A stretch of DNA of 36,713 bases from Oscillospiraceae bacterium (lineage in GTDB: Bacteria; Bacillota; Clostridia; Oscillospirales; Oscillospiraceae). The translations under genes and the position numbers were made by a program. Shown in pieces: positions 33,834-36,713 of the stretch. Position 1 is the stretch's first letter. Each line of letters begins with the position of its first letter. A model generated the notes under the pieces. That model had not been told where the DNA came from. It was given only the letters and a program-made list of their open reading frames with translations, and did no database searches. The stretch is from positions 1-36,713 of the forward strand of contig JAFZRS010000010.1 of NCBI GenBank assembly GCA_017619715.1, in the 5' to 3' direction.

Positions 33834-34478
33834 TCACAGATCAACTTTTTCGTAGTATTTTGCCGCCCTGCGATAGATAAGCGGCATTGACGCCGCATAG
33901 ATCACCAATGCCGCCGCTAACAGGGGAAGTTGGCGTACATTTCCCTCCGTGGAGGTGTCGTTCAGCCACAATAGTGCTGGGAAATGTGGCAACGCTTCAC
34001 AAAGAAGGATCACCAGCGTAACGGGGATCACTGCCTTCAGATAAGACACCCCTACCTTGTAGCCGCTGCGGTAAAATGCCGGAAGAAAAACCGCGTTGAA
34101 TACCGTATAGAGAAGCAGTCCCGCCGCAAACAGCGCGGCATTGGCGTCCAATCCCACCGCGTTGCCGCCCAGCGGATTGAGCCGCGCGGAGAGCATAGCA
34201 AACGGCACCGCTATCACCAGGCTTGCCAGCTCTATAATGGCCATGAACACTGCTGATACCTTCACCGCGTCGCGCTTGCGGACCGGCAGCAGTGACATGT
34301 AGAAAAGATCCCGCTGTTCCCGCTGGTTCATAAAGGTAAAGAAAATCCCCAGCGTCACGTAGAAAAAGACCACCGTATACGGATAATTGGGAATCAGCAG
34401 CATCACGCCGAAGAAACAGAACACCACCGCCATAGGGTGGCAGGCGAGACAAAACTGCTTATATAATAGTGCCTTCAT
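33834..34478 (-). CDS. ABC-2 type transporter permease
   Basis: This membrane protein has 214 residues and about six hydrophobic segments, including VVFCFFGVMLLIPNYPYTVV and TLGIFFTFMNQREQRDLFYM. The middle loop with SLLPVRKRDAV is common in YtrC/ABC-2 transporters of Firmicutes. The start is an ATG at 34478 with GGAGGG, inside the last 20 bases of the ATPase gene. A role in exporting a peptide, lipid or antibiotic is possible; no substrate is visible. Confidence 0.85.
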   Translation of the reverse strand: MKALLYKQFCLACHPMAVVFCFFGVMLLIPNYPYTVVFFYVTLGIFFTFMNQREQRDLFYMSLLPVRKRDAVKVSAVFMAIIELASLVIAVPFAMLSARLNPLGGNAVGLDANAALFAAGLLLYTVFNAVFLPAFYRSGYKVGVSYLKAVIPVTLVILLCEALPHFPALLWLNDTSTEGNVRQLPLLAAALVIYAASMPLIYRRAAKYYEKVDL

Positions 34479-35196
34479 TCCAGTCCCTCCTCTCCACGGA
34501 TACAATAATGTCCTCCATCGTGTTGCCGCGGTCAGCAAAAGCGTGGCGAAAATCCTCCACCGTGCCGCTGTATAGAAGCGCGCCTTCCTTGATGAAAGCA
34601 ATGTGGCTGGCGCATTTCTCCAAATCAGAAGTGATATGAGTGGAAAACAAAATACTCCTCGTCCCGTCTGCCACGATGGAACGAAATAGCCCCGTCAGTT
34701 CATCCCGTGACACGGGATCCAAACCGCTGGTCGGCTCGTCCATGATCAAGAGGGTCGCACCGTGGCTCAGTGCCAGCGCGATGAGATACTTCACCCGCAT
34801 GCCGTCAGATAGCTGATCCACCCGTTTTTCTTCGTCAAGTAGAAATACTTTACAATAGTGCTGATATTTAGCTTCGTCCCAGTTGGGATAGAAACGGCGC
34901 GTCACTTCTGTGACGGTGCGCAGCTTCTTTTTGGGGTAAAAGGTCATGCCGCCCGGCACCACACCGATATTCTCCTTCATGTACCGCTCGTCATCAGCCG
35001 TATCCCGCTCCTGAAAGAATACGTGTCCCTCATCTGGGTGCACCATGCCCAATATGGACTTGAGCGTGGTGGATTTTCCCGCGCCGTTGCGCCCGATGAA
35101 TCCCATCACCGCCCCCTGCGGCACGGCAAAGGATACGTGATCGAGCGTGAAGGACGGATAACACTTTGTCAGTCCTTCCACACGCAGTATGTCCAT
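34459..35196 (-). CDS. ABC transporter ATPase of an ABC-2 cassette (YtrB-like)
   Basis: This 245-residue NBD has Walker A GRNGAGKS (35-42), Walker B LLIMDEPTSGLD and the D-loop. The signature is LSDGM (129-133) rather than LSGGQ, and RFYPNWDEAKYQ precedes it; this set recalls the YtrB-type ATPases of cell-envelope stress transporters. The C-terminal 25 residues extend past the core. It starts one base into the AbrB stop (TAATG) and overlaps the permease gene. Confidence 0.92.
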   Translation of the reverse strand: MDILRVEGLTKCYPSFTLDHVSFAVPQGAVMGFIGRNGAGKSTTLKSILGMVHPDEGHVFFQERDTADDERYMKENIGVVPGGMTFYPKKKLRTVTEVTRRFYPNWDEAKYQHYCKVFLLDEEKRVDQLSDGMRVKYLIALALSHGATLLIMDEPTSGLDPVSRDELTGLFRSIVADGTRSILFSTHITSDLEKCASHIAFIKEGALLYSGTVEDFRHAFADRGNTMEDIIVSVERRDWNEGTII

Positions 35197-35483
35197 TACG
35201 CCTCACCCTCCTCAATCGTTTGCTGTACCAGCTTCGCAAAGGCGCGCTGTTCCGCCTCTCCCGCTTCCGGCAGTACGTCCTGTCCGTCAAACACCTGATC
35301 CACCATGCGCCGCATGACCTCCGACGTCTGCAACGCGATCCCGCGCCGTTTGTCCGCCATCAGTACCAGCGTATCGCCCGGCGACAGGGCAAACATTTCC
35401 CGCACCTCTTTGGGGATCACGATCTGCCCTTTAGGACCCAGCTTGACCGCCGAGAGAAACCTCTCTCCTTTTTTGTCTTTCAT
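35196..35483 (-). CDS. AbrB/MazE/SpoVT-family transcriptional regulator
   Basis: The 95-residue protein has an AbrB swapped-hairpin DNA-binding domain at 11-45 with KLGPKGQIVIPKEVREMFAL and SPGDTLVLM. The C-terminal half is helical and acidic and may help in oligomer formation. It is the first gene of the ABC-2 cassette behind the promoter at 35530-35558, so it probably regulates itself and the transporter. The ATG is preceded by GGGGGAGGAG. Confidence 0.92.
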   Translation of the reverse strand: MKDKKGERFLSAVKLGPKGQIVIPKEVREMFALSPGDTLVLMADKRRGIALQTSEVMRRMVDQVFDGQDVLPEAGEAEQRAFAKLVQQTIEEGEA

Positions 35484-35529
35484 ACTCCTCCCCCTTTATG
35501 ATTGCGGTATAACTTTTCTTACTTTTCAT

Positions 35530-35558
35530 ACTCTAATACAAGTGTTGGTAAAAGTCAA
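35530..35558 (-). promoter_or_regulatory. Sigma-A promoter of the AbrB-ABC cassette
   Basis: The minus strand has TTGACT (35553-35558), 17 bases, TAGAGT (35530-35535). The following AT-rich stretch has GAAAAGTAAGAAAAGT, a short near-repeat that could be an AbrB target. Confidence 0.75.
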
Positions 35559-35585
35559 CGGTTTCTCCCTGCGATTTTTCAGCTA

Positions 35586-35614
35586 TCGACACCGAGTGAA
35601 AACGGTGATATACT
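35586..35614 (+). promoter_or_regulatory. Sigma-A promoter of rsmA
   Basis: TCGACA (35586-35591, one mismatch to the -35 consensus), 17 bases, TATACT (35609-35614). It lies 29 bases upstream of the rsmA start, back to back with the AbrB promoter. Confidence 0.75.
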
Positions 35615-35643
35615 ATGGTGGAAGGATCAAGAAGGAGTTTGCT

Positions 35644-36495
35644 ATGAATCTATGTGATCGCAAGGAATTGCAGGAGCTGTTGGAGCGCCACGGCTTTCAC
35701 TTTTCCAAAGCTATGGGACAAAACTTCCTCATCGCAGACTGGGTACCCCGGCAGATCGCCGATGCATGCGGCGCGGACGCGCAAACAGCGGTGCTGGAGA
35801 TCGGACCCGGTGTGGGCTGTTTGAGCCGGGAGCTGGCGCGACGGGCGGGGAAGGTTGTGTCGGTGGAGTTGGATCGGCGGCTGTACGATGTGCTGGCGGA
35901 GACCATGGCGGAGTTTGGCAACTTCACCCTCCTCCCCGGCGACGCGATGGAGCTGGATCTGCCAGGGCTGACAAAAACCGAGCTTGCGCCGCTTCGTCCT
36001 ATCCTCTGCGCCAATCTGCCCTACAACATTGCCACCCCTCTATTGACGCGATGCGCCCAAAGCCGTGCCTTTGAGAGTATAACCGTACTCATTCAAAAAG
36101 AGGTGGCGCAGCGGATCTGTGCCGCGCCGGGTACTGCCGACTACGGCGCTTTTTCGCTGCTGATGCAGTATTACACCGCGCCGGAGCTGCTGTTCACTGT
36201 GCCCAATACGTGCTTCCTGCCTGCGCCCAAGGTAACCTCCGCCGTGATACGCTGCGTTACCCGCCCGCAGCCGCCCGTGGAAGTCATCTCCGAGGAGGCG
36301 CTGTGGCGCACCGTGCGCGCGGGCTTTGCACTGCGGCGCAAGACGCTGGTCAACTCCCTGCAGACCGGCTACCCACTGCCTAAGGCGCAGCTGGCGGAGA
36401 TTGTAGAGGATTGCGGTCTTTCCCCCGATGTACGGGGTGAGCGTCTCACGCTGGCAGATTACGCCGCCTTGACCAATCAGCTCCATTGCCAGTGA
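35644..36495 (+). CDS. rsmA: 16S rRNA dimethyladenosine transferase KsgA/RsmA
   Basis: The 283-residue enzyme dimethylates A1518 and A1519 of 16S rRNA during late 30S assembly. The SAM-binding motif is EIGPGVG (52-58) with VVSVELDRRL; the catalytic motif is NLPYN (124-128). The N-terminal SKAMGQNFL and the C-terminal LRRKTLVNSL are typical. The ATG at 35644 follows GAAGGAG, and longer frames run into the promoter. A terminator follows. Confidence 0.97.
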   Translation: MNLCDRKELQELLERHGFHFSKAMGQNFLIADWVPRQIADACGADAQTAVLEIGPGVGCLSRELARRAGKVVSVELDRRLYDVLAETMAEFGNFTLLPGDAMELDLPGLTKTELAPLRPILCANLPYNIATPLLTRCAQSRAFESITVLIQKEVAQRICAAPGTADYGAFSLLMQYYTAPELLFTVPNTCFLPAPKVTSAVIRCVTRPQPPVEVISEEALWRTVRAGFALRRKTLVNSLQTGYPLPKAQLAEIVEDCGLSPDVRGERLTLADYAALTNQLHCQ

Positions 36496-36514
36496 GTGTT
36501 GCAATATCCTTGAT

Positions 36515-36558
36515 ACCACACTATATAAAGTATTATAGCTTTACATAGTGTGGTTTTT
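36515..36558 (+). terminator. Terminator of rsmA
   Basis: A 16-bp stem with one mismatch (36515-36530 with 36539-36554, loop of 8) is followed by TTTTT. Confidence 0.85.
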
Positions 36559-36590
36559 AATGGAATTGAAAGTTTTTTTGATTCCTTCTA

Positions 36591-36618
36591 TTGCAAAGCG
36601 GGTATAATCTGATATAAT
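36591..36618 (+). promoter_or_regulatory. Promoter region of the probable LysR gene
   Basis: TTGCAA (36591-36596), 16 bases, TATAAT (36613-36618). Another TATAAT sits at 36603-36608 with no good -35. A 7-bp inverted repeat, ATTATCT/AGATAAT (36617-36648), lies just downstream. Confidence 0.65.
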
Positions 36619-36669
36619 TATCTGGTCAATTTTTCTTTTTGAGATAATCATTGCTTATGAGGTGTACCC

Positions 36670-36713
36670 ATGTCTGTGAAACTGGAACTCTACAAAGTAT
36701 TCAAGGAGGTGGC
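36670..36713 (+). CDS. Start of a probable LysR-family regulator, cut off by the window edge
   Basis: Only 44 bases are present: ATG and the residues MSVKLELYKVFKEVA. The LELYKVF start is common in the DNA-binding helix of LysR-type regulators. Support also comes from the inverted repeat in the promoter region and GAGGTG 5 bases before the ATG. The body of the gene lies outside the window, so the family is only suggested. Confidence 0.5.
   Translation, partial: MSVKLELYKVFKEV

Noticed and set aside
1..36713. CRISPR array, insertion sequence, prophage or defence island
   Set aside because: No regularly spaced repeats, transposase, integrase or phage genes were seen on either strand.

Overview
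The window looks like a chromosomal core-genome segment from a Gram-positive bacterium of class Clostridia, probably a gut Oscillospiraceae-type organism. The evidence is a GC-rich genome by eye with strong G/C preference at third codon positions, textbook sigma-A promoters (several with an exact 17-bp spacer), and AGGAGG-type ribosome binding sites. It also carries Firmicutes markers: YqeG, YqeK, RsfS, YhbY, TepA-like ClpP, AbrB and a BMP-type nucleoside ABC importer. The genus cannot be named from this sequence alone. I see no tRNA or rRNA gene, CRISPR array, insertion sequence or prophage.

Layout. (1) 1-1307, minus: a YqeG-type HAD phosphatase followed, with an ATGA overlap, by a truncated M24 Xaa-Pro peptidase running off the left edge. 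(2) 1386-2150, plus: an unrecognised 254-aa protein. (3) 2208-2501, minus: rpsU with a consensus promoter and a folded leader. (4) 2541-12895, minus: one long operon, smc-ftsY-rph-rdgB-yhbY-nadD/yqeK-rsfS-leuS, covering chromosome organisation, protein targeting, RNA processing, nucleotide clean-up, ribosome assembly and leucine charging. (5) 12965-13681, minus: a TepA-like protease. (6) 13744-22821, minus: a second long operon, ddl-murF-abcF-flavodoxin-prfA-sua5/coaE-M18 peptidase, with stop/start overlaps at most junctions. (7) 22894-24133, minus: rodA/ftsW-like SEDS gene. (8) 24167-26128, plus: tsaE-tsaB-upp. (9) 26143-27464, minus: an ECF-like sigma factor with a membrane partner. (10) 27733-32836, plus: a BMP lipoprotein plus ABC importer (ATPase, two permeases). 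(11) 32912-33799, plus: an RluD-type pseudouridine synthase. (12) 33834-35558, minus: AbrB regulator plus ABC-2 transporter cassette. (13) 35586-36558, plus: rsmA. (14) 36591-36713, plus: the first codons of a probable LysR regulator.

How the genes work together. Most serve translation and cell-wall growth: bS21, LeuRS, RF1, ABC-F, RsfS, YhbY, RsmA, RluD, and three parts of the t6A tRNA pathway (Sua5, TsaE, TsaB); Ddl, MurF and RodA/FtsW serve peptidoglycan. Upp and the BMP importer suggest nucleobase and nucleoside salvage.

No clearly new defence or biosynthetic system is visible. The most interesting points are the Sua5-CoaE fusion, the NadD-YqeK fusion, the matched degeneracy of one ATP site in the BMP importer ATPase, the double hairpin after the BMP gene, the rpsU leader, the AbrB-controlled transporter, the noncoding block at 27465-27861, and the uncharacterised protein at 1386-2150.
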